From contig NZ_LMRS01000059.1 of NCBI RefSeq assembly GCF_001426195.1, positions 41,214-105,213 on the forward strand: a DNA stretch of 64,000 nt, given 5' to 3'. The translations under genes and the position numbers were made by a program. The notes under the pieces are model-generated. The model was not told the DNA's origin. It saw only the letters and a list, made by a program, of their open reading frames with translations, and made no database searches. This DNA comes from Sphingomonas sp. Leaf339 (GTDB taxonomy: Bacteria > Pseudomonadota > Alphaproteobacteria > Sphingomonadales > Sphingomonadaceae). Below, piece after piece: positions 26,742 to 35,728 of this stretch; position 1 is the stretch's first letter, and each line of letters starts with the position of its first letter.

Positions 26742-27230
26742 ATGGTAGCAAAGATCGCCAATCCGCTGAATCTCGACCGACAGGACCTCAAAATCCTGCA
26801 GGCGCTCGCACTCGACGGCCGGATGAGCTGGAGCGACCTTGCGATCGAAATCGGCCTGTCGCTGACCCCGACGCTGCGCCGCGTGCGGCGGCTCGAGCAG
26901 GACGGGATCATCCAGGGCTATACCGCCAAGCTCGACGAGACGCGGCTGATCGGATCGATGGCGGTGTTCATCTCGGTCACGCTGGAGCGGCAGGTCGACG
27001 AGATTCTCACCGCGTTCGAGGTCTCGGTGCTCAAGTTGCCCGAGGTGATGGGCGGCTATCTGATGAGCGGCGGCGCCGACTATCTGCTCCACGCCTTCGT
27101 GCGCGACCTCGACCATTACCGCGCCTTGCTCGGGCAGCTCACCCGGCTCGACGGGATCGCGCATATCCAGTCGAGCTTCGTCCTCAAGACCTTCGCCGCG
27201 CGCGCCACGCCGCTGCTCGGGTCCGCTTAG
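26742..27230 (+). CDS. Lrp/AsnC-family transcriptional regulator
   Basis: The 162-residue protein starts MVAKIANPLNLDRQDLKILQ and has the Lrp winged helix (LSLTPTLRRVRRLEQDGIIQ) and a C-terminal RAM ligand domain. Lrp-type proteins respond to amino acids. It is divergent from the IPFOR operon with 109 bp between the starts, so it most likely regulates that operon and itself in response to an aromatic or branched amino acid. The start at 26742 was chosen by family length; the upstream extension to 26613 overlaps the opposite gene. Confidence 0.92.
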   Translation: MVAKIANPLNLDRQDLKILQALALDGRMSWSDLAIEIGLSLTPTLRRVRRLEQDGIIQGYTAKLDETRLIGSMAVFISVTLERQVDEILTAFEVSVLKLPEVMGGYLMSGGADYLLHAFVRDLDHYRALLGQLTRLDGIAHIQSSFVLKTFAARATPLLGSA

Positions 27231-27404
27231 GCCGAGTCGATCGGCGTCCGCGGCGTGTGCGGGGCCATCCTGATCACCCCGCATCAGCGCCTGCTGCTGC
27301 CGAAAAGCACAGCCTGCATTCCGCTCAGCACAGCGAAAACGGTCGCCGAGCGGCGCTTCCTGGGCGCAACGTCTGCGCCTCGCGACGACGCATGTCGAAA
27401 CGGG

Positions 27405-27435
27405 GACGGCGTCGACGTGTGCTGTCGACGCCGTC
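27405..27435. repeat. Perfect 12-bp inverted repeat (hairpin)
   Basis: GACGGCGTCGAC (27405-27416) is followed after seven bases by GTCGACGCCGTC (27424-27435). The stem is perfect and GC-rich. It lies after the Lrp gene and before the RTX lipase gene. It may end Lrp transcription without a T-run, or bind a regulator. Confidence 0.7.
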
Positions 27436-27479
27436 GGTCATCCCGGCAAACGGGGGGCTTTGCGCGTAGGGAGACGGTT

Positions 27480-28913
27480 ATGACCAAGGCCTTGATGCCC
27501 GCACTGCTCATCGCGGGGATCGGTGTAGCGGGGGCAGCGACGCTCGGCCTATCCGCCGGGGTCAAGCTAGGTCCGCTCAAGCCCGATTTTGCCGTCGTCA
27601 GCGGCACGGCGACCATCGCAACGGTCGCCTTGCCCGCCCCGGCGTCCGACGCAACGCCCGGCACCGCCGCCTGTACCGCGCTGACCGCTTCGGCGGGTGC
27701 GACCGATCCGGCCCCCGGCACGGGCGGATGCGGTCTCCCGACCCACGTCACCTTGCAGGATCGCGTCTGGTTCGGCGCCTATTGGCAGGTGCTCCAGACC
27801 CCGATCGTGCTCGGCGGCGGCTATGCCAATGCGCGGATCGACCGCACGAGCGACGGCGATTTCTTCGACGGCATCGTCGAGAAGGTCGATGCGAACGGGC
27901 GGATCACCGACGTGATCGTCGCGTTCGCGGGCGCGCAAGGGCTCGATGCCGTCCAGGGCGAGGCCATTCTCGCCGGTATCCCGCTCGACGAGGCCACGCG
28001 GGCGACGAATGTCTTCGAACAGCTCTGGAACGACCCGCGCTACGCGAACGCGCGTATCCACGTCACCGGGCATTCGCTGGGAACGGGCTACACGCAATAT
28101 ATTCTCGCTTATTCGCTCGCGACCCACGGGGCGGCCGCAACCGATGCGCGCGCCGACTTCCTCGGCTTCGGCTCGCCCAACTGGCTGGCGTCGGCAGCGG
28201 CGCATTTCGGGGTCGATCCGACGCTGGCCGCCGCCCGGATGGTCGATTTCACCGCTTCGAACGATCCGGTCCTGCTGAATGGCGTGGTGCGGATCGGCAT
28301 CAACACGTATCTCCCGGCGTTCAGCGGCTTGCGCGGCCTGGGCGCGGCGCTCGACGGGATCGCGGCGCATTACCCGACGACCTATGCGGCTGCGCTCGGG
28401 CTGCCTGACTGGCTGTCCGCAGCGGATCAGGCGGCCGCGACGGCCGCGCTGAGCCAGCAATTCCAGACGGGCGACTCGATCGCACCGGGTTATGGCCCTG
28501 CGGGCAAGCTTCCGCTGACCGTCGATGGCAGCGCCGGGGCGGAGTGGCTTCAGGGGCTGGGCGGCAAGGACCGGTTGATCGGACACGGCGGCGCAGACGT
28601 GCTGACCGGCGGTGCGGGAGCAGACGCCTTCGTCTATCTCAACCGCACCGACAGCGGAATAACCGCGGCGACCGAAGACCGGATCACTGATTTCTCACAA
28701 TCGGAGGGCGACCGGATCGTCCTTTCCGCCCTCTCTCCGTTGCGTCGGTTGGCGTTCGTGGGCGCGGCGCCGTTCAGCGGCGCCGGCCAAATCCGCGTCC
28801 GATACGAGAACGGCGAGACGCGCGTTGAGATCAACCTCGATGGCGGTTCGCCCCCCACCATGATCACCCGCCTCAACGGGCAGGTCGCGCTTACGGCAAG
28901 CGACTTCGCATGA
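27480..28913 (+). CDS. RTX-type lipase-like hydrolase
   Basis: The 477-residue protein has an alpha/beta-hydrolase domain with the nucleophile motif GHSLGTGY, a candidate Asp in TASNDPV and a candidate His in AAHYPTTY. A C-terminal serralysin-type domain follows, with glycine/aspartate repeats such as GGKDRLIGHGGADVLTGGAG and the sequence DRITDFSQSEGDRI. RTX domains bind calcium after type I secretion. It also has a hydrophobic signal-like N-terminus (MTKALMPALLIAGIGVAGAA), unusual for a type I substrate. The ATG at 27480 follows GGGAG. It probably acts on lipids or polyesters outside the cell. Confidence 0.83.
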   Translation: MTKALMPALLIAGIGVAGAATLGLSAGVKLGPLKPDFAVVSGTATIATVALPAPASDATPGTAACTALTASAGATDPAPGTGGCGLPTHVTLQDRVWFGAYWQVLQTPIVLGGGYANARIDRTSDGDFFDGIVEKVDANGRITDVIVAFAGAQGLDAVQGEAILAGIPLDEATRATNVFEQLWNDPRYANARIHVTGHSLGTGYTQYILAYSLATHGAAATDARADFLGFGSPNWLASAAAHFGVDPTLAAARMVDFTASNDPVLLNGVVRIGINTYLPAFSGLRGLGAALDGIAAHYPTTYAAALGLPDWLSAADQAAATAALSQQFQTGDSIAPGYGPAGKLPLTVDGSAGAEWLQGLGGKDRLIGHGGADVLTGGAGADAFVYLNRTDSGITAATEDRITDFSQSEGDRIVLSALSPLRRLAFVGAAPFSGAGQIRVRYENGETRVEINLDGGSPPTMITRLNGQVALTASDFA

Positions 28914-28975
28914 ACGATCGTCATCCTGACCCGACATCCGAAATGCCGACAAAGAGCCAATAGCCGGGAAGCCCG

Positions 28976-30136
28976 ATGCAAATACAACGTGCGAACAATG
29001 TGGCCGATCTCCGTCGGATGGCCAGCCGCCGGCTCCCGCGGCCGATCTTCGATTACATCGATGGCGGCGCCGACGACGAGGTGTCGTTGCGGCGCAACGT
29101 CAGCGCCTTTGCGCGCTACGAACTCGTCCCCGACGTGCTGAACGACGTGTCGGCGATCCGGACCGAAACCCAGATCTTCGGACAGACGTCGCGGTGGCCG
29201 CTGATGCTGTCCCCCACCGGGCTCACGCGCATGTTCCACGGCCATGCCGAGCTCGCCGTGGCGCGCGCGGCGGCGAAGCACGGCCTCCTCTACAGCTTGT
29301 CGACGATGGGCACGACACGACTCGAGGCGCTCGCACAGGCCTTCGCCGGGCCGAAGGTCTTCCAGATCTACATCTTCAAGGATCGCGGGCTGACGGCCGA
29401 ATTCGTCGCGCGCTGCAAGGAGGCCGGGTTCCACGGCCTTGCGCTGACCGTCGATACACCCGTCGCGGGAAATCGCGAACGCGACCGGGTCAGCGGCTTC
29501 TCCCTGCCCGCCAAGCTCACGCCCAAGTCGCTGCTGAGCTTCGCGCTCCACCCGTCCTGGTCGCTTCCCGCGCTGACGGGGTCGAAGTTCAACCTGGCGA
29601 ATGTCAGCCACAAGGTCGACGCGCTCGCCTCGGGGCCGATGAGCCTGTTCGACTATATCGGCGCGCAATTCGATCGCTCGGTCGGATGGCGCGACGTCGA
29701 ATGGCTGGCGAGCCAGTGGAACGGGCCGCTCGCGATCAAGGGCGTCATGACCCCTGAAGACGCCCGCCGCTCGATCGCGTCGGGCGCGACCGGCGTGATA
29801 ATCTCCAACCACGGCGGCCGGCAGCTCGATGGAGCCCCCGCCCCGATCGACCAGATCGATGCCGTACGTGCGGCGGTCGGCGATGCGCCCGACGTGATCT
29901 GCGATGGCGGCATCCGGCGCGGCTCGGACGTCGTCAAGGCGCTCGCGCTGGGGGCGACCGCCTGCTCGATCGGGCGCCCGTATCTGTACGGCCTGGCCGC
30001 CGCCGGCGAGGCCGGGGTCGATCGTGTGCTGACGATCCTCGGCGATGAGTTTCAACGCACCATGGCGTTGGCGGGGGTGAACGACATTGCCGCCCTGTCC
30101 CGCCGCCATGTCCGGCATTGGGAGGGTTGGCGGTAG
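28976..30136 (+). CDS. FMN-dependent L-2-hydroxyacid dehydrogenase/oxidase
   Basis: The 386-residue protein belongs to the lactate/mandelate/glycolate oxidase family. It has PIFDYIDGGADDEVSLRRN near the N-terminus, and the catalytic histidine and substrate arginine in SNHGGRQLDG. The FMN phosphate site is DGGIRRGSDVVKALALGA. It oxidises L-2-hydroxyacids such as lactate or mandelate to 2-keto acids. Whether the electrons go to oxygen or the respiratory chain is not clear. A D-specific enzyme is encoded in the same locus, so both enantiomers could be used. Confidence 0.9.
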   Translation: MQIQRANNVADLRRMASRRLPRPIFDYIDGGADDEVSLRRNVSAFARYELVPDVLNDVSAIRTETQIFGQTSRWPLMLSPTGLTRMFHGHAELAVARAAAKHGLLYSLSTMGTTRLEALAQAFAGPKVFQIYIFKDRGLTAEFVARCKEAGFHGLALTVDTPVAGNRERDRVSGFSLPAKLTPKSLLSFALHPSWSLPALTGSKFNLANVSHKVDALASGPMSLFDYIGAQFDRSVGWRDVEWLASQWNGPLAIKGVMTPEDARRSIASGATGVIISNHGGRQLDGAPAPIDQIDAVRAAVGDAPDVICDGGIRRGSDVVKALALGATACSIGRPYLYGLAAAGEAGVDRVLTILGDEFQRTMALAGVNDIAALSRRHVRHWEGWR

Positions 30137-30213
30137 TCCTTCGCAACCGGAGTCTTCCTCAATCGCAATGATGCAGATCGGCAGTTAGGTTTGATCTGGC
30201 GGAACGGTAGCTG

Positions 30214-30231
30214 GCCTGTCGATCGACAGGC
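30214..30231. repeat. 18-bp perfect palindrome
   Basis: GCCTGTCGATCGACAGGC is a perfect uninterrupted palindrome in the space between the hydroxyacid oxidase and the esterase genes. It may be an operator site or part of a terminator. It is unlike the CCTATCNGATAGG sites in this locus. Confidence 0.7.
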
Positions 30232-30326
30232 GTCGATAGCGTCGGCAACGATCTTGCCCCCGTAATCACCGGGGAAGCAGGTCCGTCGCCAAGCGCGACG
30301 CAACGAAGACAACGATGGGATGCAGG

Positions 30327-31802
30327 ATGAGCACTGACGAGCGCGTCGTATTGAGCACGGGCAGCCTGCGCGGCACGCGGAATGGCAGCGTGCGGAGCTT
30401 CTTTGCGATCCCCTACGCCGCGCCACCGGTGGGCGCGCTGCGCTTTGCCGCCCCCCAACCGGTCGAGCCCTGGACCGGCGAGCGCGAGGCGACGCTGCGC
30501 GGGGCGAGCGCCCCACAGCGGATCAGGGACTTTCCCGGTCTCGACGTCATCCCGTTGGTCGGGGACGGGCGGGCCCGCGGCGACGATTATCTGACGCTCA
30601 ACGTGCATACGCCGGTCGATGCGGCAGCGCGCCCCGTGATGGTGTTCATCCACGGCGGCGGCTTCGTCGTGGGCAGCAAGGATGCGTCGGTGCAGGACGG
30701 CACGACCTTCGCGCGCGACGGCATCGTCTATGTCGCGATCAACTACCGGCTGGGCATCGACGGCTTCCTGCCGATCCCGGGCGTCCCGACCAACCTCGGG
30801 CTGCGCGACATGATCGCTGCACTCATCTGGGTGCGCGACAACATCGCGGTGTTCGGCGGCGATCCCGGCAACGTCACGGTGTTCGGCGAATCCGCAGGCG
30901 CAATGGCGGTCGCCGACCTGATCGCGTCGCCCTTGGCACGAGGGCTGTTCGGCCGTGCGATCGTGCAGAGCGGCCACGGCGCGATGGTCCGCGACATGTC
31001 CGTGGCGCAGCGGCTGGTGAAGAAGATCGCGGGCATCTTGAAGGTCTCGCCCGATGCGGCGGGTATCCGCAGCGTGGATTCCGAAGCGGGTCTCGATGCG
31101 GTCGAGGCGGTGGCCAAACCGACCGCCCGCATCGACCTGCGCGATGCAAAGGGTCGCGAGCCGGTGTTCGGCATCAGCCGGTTCGTGCCAGTGTTCGGCG
31201 ATGACGTTCTGCCCGACACGCCGGTCGCCGCGTTGCAAAAGGGCGCCGGCGCCGATGTCCAGCTGTTGATCGGCAGCAATGCTCAGGAGATGAACCTCTA
31301 TTTCGTGCCGACCGGCGTGAAGGCGAAGATGCGGCGATGGCTCGCCTGGGTCGTGCTGCGCAAATCGATGCCGCGCGCGTGGGGCGTCCTGAAGGCGTAT
31401 GGCGCGGGGCGGAGGCCGATCGGCGACGTGTTCGTCGATGCCACCACCGATCTTGTGTTTCGCTGGCCGGCGCGGGTCTATGCTGCGGCGCATCGGGGTC
31501 GCACGCATATGTACGAGTTCGACTGGCAGTCCCCGGCGGGCGGCGGGCTCGGTGCAGCGCACGGCATGGAATTGCCCTTCGTGTTCGACTCGCTCGCGAT
31601 CACGACCGGTCCCGAAGGCCTTACCGGCACCGCACCGCCGCAGGATCTGGCGACGCGCGTTCACGCCTTGTGGGTTCGCTTCGCGACCGACGGCTATCTG
31701 CCGTGGGCCGCGTTCGATGCGGATACCCGGCAGGTATACCAATTGGAGCGCGGGGAAGCCGTTTCGGAACCGTCCATGCCTGCGGCGCCGTTCCTGGCCT
31801 GA
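30327..31802 (+). CDS. Carboxylesterase, type B
   Basis: The 491-residue protein has the type-B carboxylesterase signatures: FFAIPYAAPPVGALRFAAPQ, the oxyanion-hole motif FIHGGGFVVG, and the nucleophile in FGESAGAMAV (Ser about residue 188). Later acidic and histidine residues (GAAHGMELPFVF) complete the usual Ser-Glu/Asp-His triad. No signal peptide is seen, so it probably acts in the cytoplasm on an imported ester. The ATG at 30327 (MSTDERVVLSTG) is preferred to the one at 30315 because it directly starts the conserved region. Nearby L- and D-hydroxyacid enzymes suggest the ester contains a hydroxyacid. Confidence 0.9.
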   Translation: MSTDERVVLSTGSLRGTRNGSVRSFFAIPYAAPPVGALRFAAPQPVEPWTGEREATLRGASAPQRIRDFPGLDVIPLVGDGRARGDDYLTLNVHTPVDAAARPVMVFIHGGGFVVGSKDASVQDGTTFARDGIVYVAINYRLGIDGFLPIPGVPTNLGLRDMIAALIWVRDNIAVFGGDPGNVTVFGESAGAMAVADLIASPLARGLFGRAIVQSGHGAMVRDMSVAQRLVKKIAGILKVSPDAAGIRSVDSEAGLDAVEAVAKPTARIDLRDAKGREPVFGISRFVPVFGDDVLPDTPVAALQKGAGADVQLLIGSNAQEMNLYFVPTGVKAKMRRWLAWVVLRKSMPRAWGVLKAYGAGRRPIGDVFVDATTDLVFRWPARVYAAAHRGRTHMYEFDWQSPAGGGLGAAHGMELPFVFDSLAITTGPEGLTGTAPPQDLATRVHALWVRFATDGYLPWAAFDADTRQVYQLERGEAVSEPSMPAAPFLA

Positions 31803-31961
31803 CCCGGAAGCCCGCGCGTATCCGCTAGGTCCGGTGCTGGCCTGCGCCGACACGACTCCCGTTCCAGGACGCCGTGCGCGCTTGGCGACCACTGCCCTCC
31901 CGCTCGCATCTCTGCACAATCTGGCATCCGATCGGCACACTGTTCCCGTGTGCACTCCCGA

Positions 31962-31998
31962 TCCTATCTGATAGGACGTCTCTACCTACCTGATAGGT
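31962..31998. promoter_or_regulatory. Tandem palindromic operator upstream of TonB receptor
   Basis: Two copies of a 15-bp palindrome lie here: TCCTATCTGATAGGA (31962-31976, perfect) and ACCTACCTGATAGGT (31984-31998, one mismatch). Their centres are 22 bp apart, about two helical turns. A third copy lies before the AraC gene. The GntR- or AraC-type regulator of this locus is the natural candidate to bind them. Confidence 0.7.
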
Positions 31999-32046
31999 CA
32001 AAAACAAAAGACGGGTGCAGCACAGCATCTTCACGGGAGAGAGACA

Positions 32047-34299
32047 ATGTCAGGCGCTCATAACTTCACCTCGCGCGCACTACTGACCGGCGTAGCGTTC
32101 GCGATCCTCGTGCCGGTCGCTGCCACGGCGCAGGACACGACCGCGGCGCAGGCGACGCCGGCGTCGGACACCAGCGAAACCGCGGATATCGTCGTCACCG
32201 CGCAAAAGCGCAGCGAGCGGCTTCGCGACGTGCCAGCCTCCGTCTCGGTCGTCACCGCGACCGATCTCACCAAGCAGGGCGTCGTCCAATTCTCCGATTA
32301 CGCGACGCGCGTGCCCGGCCTGTCGCTAACCTCGGTCCGCACCGGACAGACGCAGGTCACGCTCCGCGGCATCACCACTGGCGCGGCACAGTCAGCATCC
32401 TCGACAGGCTACTATGTCGATGAGGCGCCGATCGGATCGGTCAACGCCTATACCGGTGGCAGCACCACGACGCCCGATCTCGATCCGTCGGATCTGGCGC
32501 AGATCGAAGTGCTGAAGGGCCCGCAGGGAACGCTCTACGGTGCGGGCGCCGTCGGCGGCCTGCTCAAGTTCGTGACGGCATCGCCCAGCTTCACCGAGCT
32601 CGGCGGGCGCGTGTCCGGCGGGGTTACCGAAGTCGCGCATGGCGGCGTCGGTTATGCCGGTCGCGGCGTGCTCAACGTCCCGCTCGTCACCGATCAGCTG
32701 ACCTTCCATGTCAGCGGCTTCTATCGGCGCGACGCCGGTTATATCGACAACGTCAACGCGCGCATCGGCCGCAGCGACATCAACCGCGCAACGGTGCGCG
32801 GCGGGCGCGCGGTGCTCGCGATGAAGCTTGGGCCCAACGTGCGGCTCGACCTGTCGGCAATCGGCCAGGATACCTCGACGCGCGGACTCAACACCGTCGA
32901 CGTCGACGCCGTGACGCTCCAGCCGCTGTTCGGCCGGCTGACGCAGAACCGCAACGTGGCGGAGAGCGGCTTCACCCAGTTCCGCCTCTACAATGCCACG
33001 CTGCGCGCCGATCTCGGCGCGATCAACGTCGTCTCGTCGACGACGTATCAGCATACGTCGTTCCGCCAGGTGTCCGACGCGACGCGCAGCTTCGGGGCGC
33101 TGCTCGGCGGGCTGTTCGGGATCCCGACGCTCGGCGTGCGCCAGAACCAGAACACGCGCAGCGAGCGCTGGTCGGAGGAAGTCCGCGCCAGTGCCGATGG
33201 CGTCGGCAACGGGCTGATCGATCTGCAGGCCGGCTTCTACTGGACGCACGAGCAGGATTCGAACCGGATCCCGAGCTTCGATCCGTTCCTGACGACGAAC
33301 GGGGCGGCGCTCCCGCTGCCCAATCTCGTGACCGCGGCGATCCTCTCGAAATATGAGGAATATTCGGTGTTCGGCAATGCGACGCTGCATCTCGGCGACA
33401 AATTCGATCTGCTCGGCGGCATCCGCTACAGCCATGACGATCAGGACTATTTCCAGGACTATAGCGGACTGATCATCGGCCCCCGCCGCATCAACACCGG
33501 CAAGGAAAAGGCCGACATCGCCACCTACCTTGTCTCGCCGCGCTACAAGCTGTCGGACAATGCGATGATCTATGGCCGCGTCGCCTCGGGCTATCGCCCC
33601 GGCGGGCCGAACGCCGTGCCACCGCCCAACGTCTTCGTCGCGCCCGACACCTTCGCGCCCGACCAGCTGACACAATATGAGATCGGCTTCAAGGGGCAGA
33701 CCGCCGACCGCAAGCTGAGCATTGATGCCGCCTTGTTCTACACCAACTGGAAGGACATCCAGATCCAGACCAGCGCGGCCGGGTTCAACTTCTTCGTCAA
33801 CGGCGGCAAGGCGCGGAGCCAAGGGGCCGAGGCGACGATCCGCTATCGTCCGGTCACCGGCCTGAACTTCGGCCTCAATGCCGGCTACACCGATGCCAAG
33901 CTGGTGACCGCGGCACCGGCAGCCGGCGGGCTCAATAGCGACCGCCTGCCCTACGTCCCGCGGCTCGCCGGATCGCTCACCGCCGACTATGGCATTCCAC
34001 TCAGCGGAGAGATGAAGGCCAACATCGGCGGCAGCGTGAACTATATCGGCAATCGCAATTCCGATTACAGCCAGCGATTCCCCAAGCGGCTGAACGCCTA
34101 CACCACCTTCGATCTGCGCGCGGGAATTGGCTACGGCGCCTGGTCTCTCTCGGCCTTCGCGCGCAACCTGACCGACAAGCGTGCGATCACCGTCGTCGCG
34201 CCGGCCGGTCTCGCGCCGAGCAACACCGCCGGACAGGTGTACGGCGCCGCCTATATCCAGCCGCGCACGATCGGCCTGGAAGCGGCGCTGCGTTTTTGA
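32047..34299 (+). CDS. TonB-dependent receptor (hydroxyacid-ester locus)
   Basis: The 750-residue outer-membrane receptor has a signal peptide (LLTGVAFAILVPVAATAQ), a TonB-box-like ADIVVTAQKR, a plug domain (VPGLSLTSVRTGQTQVTLRG; VLKGPQGTLYGAGAVGGLLK) and a barrel ending IGLEAALRF. It is of the iron-siderophore/complex-substrate type common in sphingomonads, often used for carbon sources. It starts the operon TonB receptor-D-hydroxyacid dehydrogenase-MFS-AraC-GntR and has two palindromic operators upstream. The substrate is probably the hydroxyacid ester or its metal complex, which is inference. Confidence 0.9.
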   Translation: MSGAHNFTSRALLTGVAFAILVPVAATAQDTTAAQATPASDTSETADIVVTAQKRSERLRDVPASVSVVTATDLTKQGVVQFSDYATRVPGLSLTSVRTGQTQVTLRGITTGAAQSASSTGYYVDEAPIGSVNAYTGGSTTTPDLDPSDLAQIEVLKGPQGTLYGAGAVGGLLKFVTASPSFTELGGRVSGGVTEVAHGGVGYAGRGVLNVPLVTDQLTFHVSGFYRRDAGYIDNVNARIGRSDINRATVRGGRAVLAMKLGPNVRLDLSAIGQDTSTRGLNTVDVDAVTLQPLFGRLTQNRNVAESGFTQFRLYNATLRADLGAINVVSSTTYQHTSFRQVSDATRSFGALLGGLFGIPTLGVRQNQNTRSERWSEEVRASADGVGNGLIDLQAGFYWTHEQDSNRIPSFDPFLTTNGAALPLPNLVTAAILSKYEEYSVFGNATLHLGDKFDLLGGIRYSHDDQDYFQDYSGLIIGPRRINTGKEKADIATYLVSPRYKLSDNAMIYGRVASGYRPGGPNAVPPPNVFVAPDTFAPDQLTQYEIGFKGQTADRKLSIDAALFYTNWKDIQIQTSAAGFNFFVNGGKARSQGAEATIRYRPVTGLNFGLNAGYTDAKLVTAAPAAGGLNSDRLPYVPRLAGSLTADYGIPLSGEMKANIGGSVNYIGNRNSDYSQRFPKRLNAYTTFDLRAGIGYGAWSLSAFARNLTDKRAITVVAPAGLAPSNTAGQVYGAAYIQPRTIGLEAALRF

Positions 34300-34327
34300 C
34301 CCTGCCGCCCGGGCAAAGGACGACTTC

Positions 34328-35728
34328 ATGCATATCGACGTTACTTTAACGCGCCCGCCGCTCGATCCCGGCTTCGTCGCGGCGCTGCGGCAGCGCTTCG
34401 GCGATGCGCTCGACATGGGCGCCGCGGCGCTTGCCCAGCACGGCGCGAGCGAAGCGCATTTCGCGCCGATGGCGCCCGATGCCGTGGTCTATGCGGGGTC
34501 GACCGACGAGGTGGTCGATCTGGTGCGGATGTGCACCGCGGCCGGCGTGCCGATCATTCCCTACGGCGCCGGTACGTCGATCGAGGGCAATGCGCTGGCG
34601 GTGCGCGGCGGTGTCAGCGTCAACCTCTCGCGGATGACCGAGATCGTCGCGGTCCATGCCGAGGATTTCGACTGCACGGTGCAGGCCGGAGTGCGCCGTG
34701 AGGAACTGAACCTGCATCTGCGAGACATGGGCCTGTTCTTCCCGATCGATCCCGGCGCGAACGCCACGATCGGGGGCATGGCGTCAACGCGTGCCAGCGG
34801 CACGAACGCGGTGCGCTATGGCACGATGCGCGAAGCGGTACTGTCGCTGACCGTCGTCACGCCCGACGGCAAGGCGATCAAGACCGCCACCCGCGCGCGA
34901 AAATCGGCGGCGGGCTATGATCTGACGCGCCTGTTCGTTGGGTCGGAGGGCACGCTCGGCATTATTACAGAGGTGACGCTGCGGCTGCACCCGATTCCCG
35001 AAACGATCAGTTCGGCGGTCTGTGGCTTCGACAGCCTGCAGGGCGCGGTCGATACCGTCGTGCAGGCGATCCAGTGCGGCGTCCCGCTCGCCCGCGTCGA
35101 GATCCTCGACGACAAGCAGATGGCGGCGGTCAACGCCTGGTCGAGGCTCGGCTATCCCGAGGTGACGACGTTGTTCTTCGAATTCCATGGCTCGCCGGCC
35201 GGGGTGGCGGAACAGGTCACGCTGGTGCGCGATCTGGCCGAGGCGAACGGCGGTGGCGAGTTCCAGTGGTCCAACCTGCCCGAGGAGCGCGCCAAGCTGT
35301 GGAAGGCGCGACACGAAGCCTATTACGCCGCGGTCAACGTCCGCCCCGGTGCGGTCGGCTGGACCACCGATGTCTGCGTCCCGATCAGCCGCTTGCCCGA
35401 ATGCATCCTTGAGACGAAGCGCGATCTCGAGGCGGGCACGGTCCCCGCCACGATCCTCGGCCATGTCGGCGACGGCAACTTCCACGTGATCTTCTCGATG
35501 GACCCGAACTCGTTGGAAGAGTTGCGCGAGGTCGAGGCGATCAACGCCCGGCTGGTCCAGCGCGCGCTGCTGATGGAGGGCACCTGCACCGGCGAACATG
35601 GCATCGGCCTCGGCAAGCAGGACTGGCTGGTCGCCGAGCTCGGCGATGCGGTGGATGTGATGCGGACGCTGAAGCGGGCGCTCGATCCGCAGGACCTGTT
35701 CAACCCCGGCAAGATCTTTTCTTTATGA
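34328..35728 (+). CDS. FAD-dependent D-2-hydroxyacid dehydrogenase
   Basis: The 466-residue protein has the FAD_binding_4 domain (VPIIPYGAGTSIEGNALAVR; GGMASTRASGTNAVRYGTM) and the FAD-oxidase C-terminal domain ending with TCTGEHGIGLGKQ. This pattern is shared by D-lactate dehydrogenase (cytochrome) and glycolate oxidase GlcD. It would oxidise D-lactate or a related D-2-hydroxyacid. I chose the ATG at 34328, which starts MHIDVTLTRPPLDPG. It is 28 bp after the TonB receptor and overlaps the MFS gene by 4 bp. Confidence 0.9.
   Translation: MHIDVTLTRPPLDPGFVAALRQRFGDALDMGAAALAQHGASEAHFAPMAPDAVVYAGSTDEVVDLVRMCTAAGVPIIPYGAGTSIEGNALAVRGGVSVNLSRMTEIVAVHAEDFDCTVQAGVRREELNLHLRDMGLFFPIDPGANATIGGMASTRASGTNAVRYGTMREAVLSLTVVTPDGKAIKTATRARKSAAGYDLTRLFVGSEGTLGIITEVTLRLHPIPETISSAVCGFDSLQGAVDTVVQAIQCGVPLARVEILDDKQMAAVNAWSRLGYPEVTTLFFEFHGSPAGVAEQVTLVRDLAEANGGGEFQWSNLPEERAKLWKARHEAYYAAVNVRPGAVGWTTDVCVPISRLPECILETKRDLEAGTVPATILGHVGDGNFHVIFSMDPNSLEELREVEAINARLVQRALLMEGTCTGEHGIGLGKQDWLVAELGDAVDVMRTLKRALDPQDLFNPGKIFSL

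Noticed and set aside
32392..34416. 674-codon minus-strand reading opposite the TonB receptor
   Set aside because: Same reason: the forward frame has a signal peptide, plug and barrel, while this frame is low-complexity Arg/Ala/Glu sequence.
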